Assembly (NCBI GenBank): GCA_900316685.1
Contig: ONDS01000017.1
Coordinates: 1 to 64,000 of the forward strand
Origin: an uncultured Prevotellaceae bacterium
GTDB taxonomy: Bacteria > Bacteroidota > Bacteroidia > Bacteroidales > Bacteroidaceae
Length of the DNA stretch: 64,000 nucleotides
Direction of reading: 5' to 3'
Part shown: piece by piece, positions 63,911 to 64,000 of the stretch
How positions within the stretch are numbered: position 1 is the first letter of the stretch
Layout of the letters: every line of letters begins with the position of its first letter
Notes under the pieces: generated by a model
Databases searched by the model: none
What the model was told of the DNA's origin: nothing
Seen by the model: the letters and a program-made list of their open reading frames with translations, nothing else
Made by a program: the position numbers and the translations under genes

Positions 63911-64000
63911 ATGAACACAAGAACATATTTTTTTTCGACATAAGAACACAAGAACATATTTTTTTCGACACAAGAACACAAGAACATATTTTTTCGACAT
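63911..64000. repeat. 30-31-bp tandem repeats upstream of the CHAT-A promoter
   Basis: Three copies of GAACACAAGAACATATT-T(n)-CGACA begin at 63913, 63944 and 63974, with T-runs that shorten from copy to copy. The last runs to the window edge, so the array may continue. Confidence 0.85.

Overview
The window is a Bacteroidota chromosome segment, most likely Prevotellaceae. Evidence: the Bacteroidota promoter (TTTG, about 19-22 bp, TAnnTTTG) recurs upstream of genes on both strands; Shine-Dalgarno sites are scarce; and the gene order matches the order I know from Bacteroidales (yceD-rpmF-fabH-era-der; mlaE-mlaF; lptB; tig-clpP-clpX-recQ; guaB-ppiC-surA-ostA-mutL). The window opens on the 3' end of a 5S rRNA gene, so an rRNA operon lies just to the left.

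Positions 1-25,800 are mostly housekeeping: a sensor histidine kinase followed by a scrap of an AraC-type regulator, the ribosome/fatty-acid/GTPase cluster, outer-membrane lipid and LPS transport ATPases, trigger factor and ClpXP, RecQ, IMP dehydrogenase, periplasmic folding factors, an LptA/OstA-like protein, MutL, and two tandem ompA genes. Both ompA reading frames lose the canonical C-terminal tail at the same codon. Positions 25,800-33,200 hold trpS, tRNA-Val, an ACT-domain protein, purB, a pseudouridine synthase with a long GGYQQR tail, asnS, and a flavodoxin paired with a DUF2023 protein. A 5'-truncated GH9 glycosidase remnant follows.

Positions 34,100-39,600 encode a set that can take arginine to glutamate without carbamoyl phosphate: arginine deiminase, a CtlX-type citrulline hydrolase, ornithine aminotransferase and glutamate-semialdehyde dehydrogenase. 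The gaps between these genes carry simple repeats and a 165-bp nested inverted repeat. A 73-bp promoter/operator-like unit, triplicated in tandem, precedes a secreted CBM9-like protein. A 1594-residue secreted multidomain pectinesterase follows.

The most unusual part is 45,700-63,760, all on the minus strand. Two adjacent transcription units encode four CHAT-domain (caspase-like) proteins with TPR or Sel1 repeats, a CHASE2 membrane sensor with no output domain, and three unrecognised exported proteins. Every soluble member, including all four CHAT proteins, starts with a Sec-type signal peptide. This would place a multi-component CHAT/CHASE2 system in the periplasm, whereas described TPR-CHAT proteases act in the cytoplasm. 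The CHAT genes also carry in-frame copies of a GC-rich palindromic repeat that is intergenic elsewhere in the window, and long 126-bp tandem TPR arrays with recombination scars.
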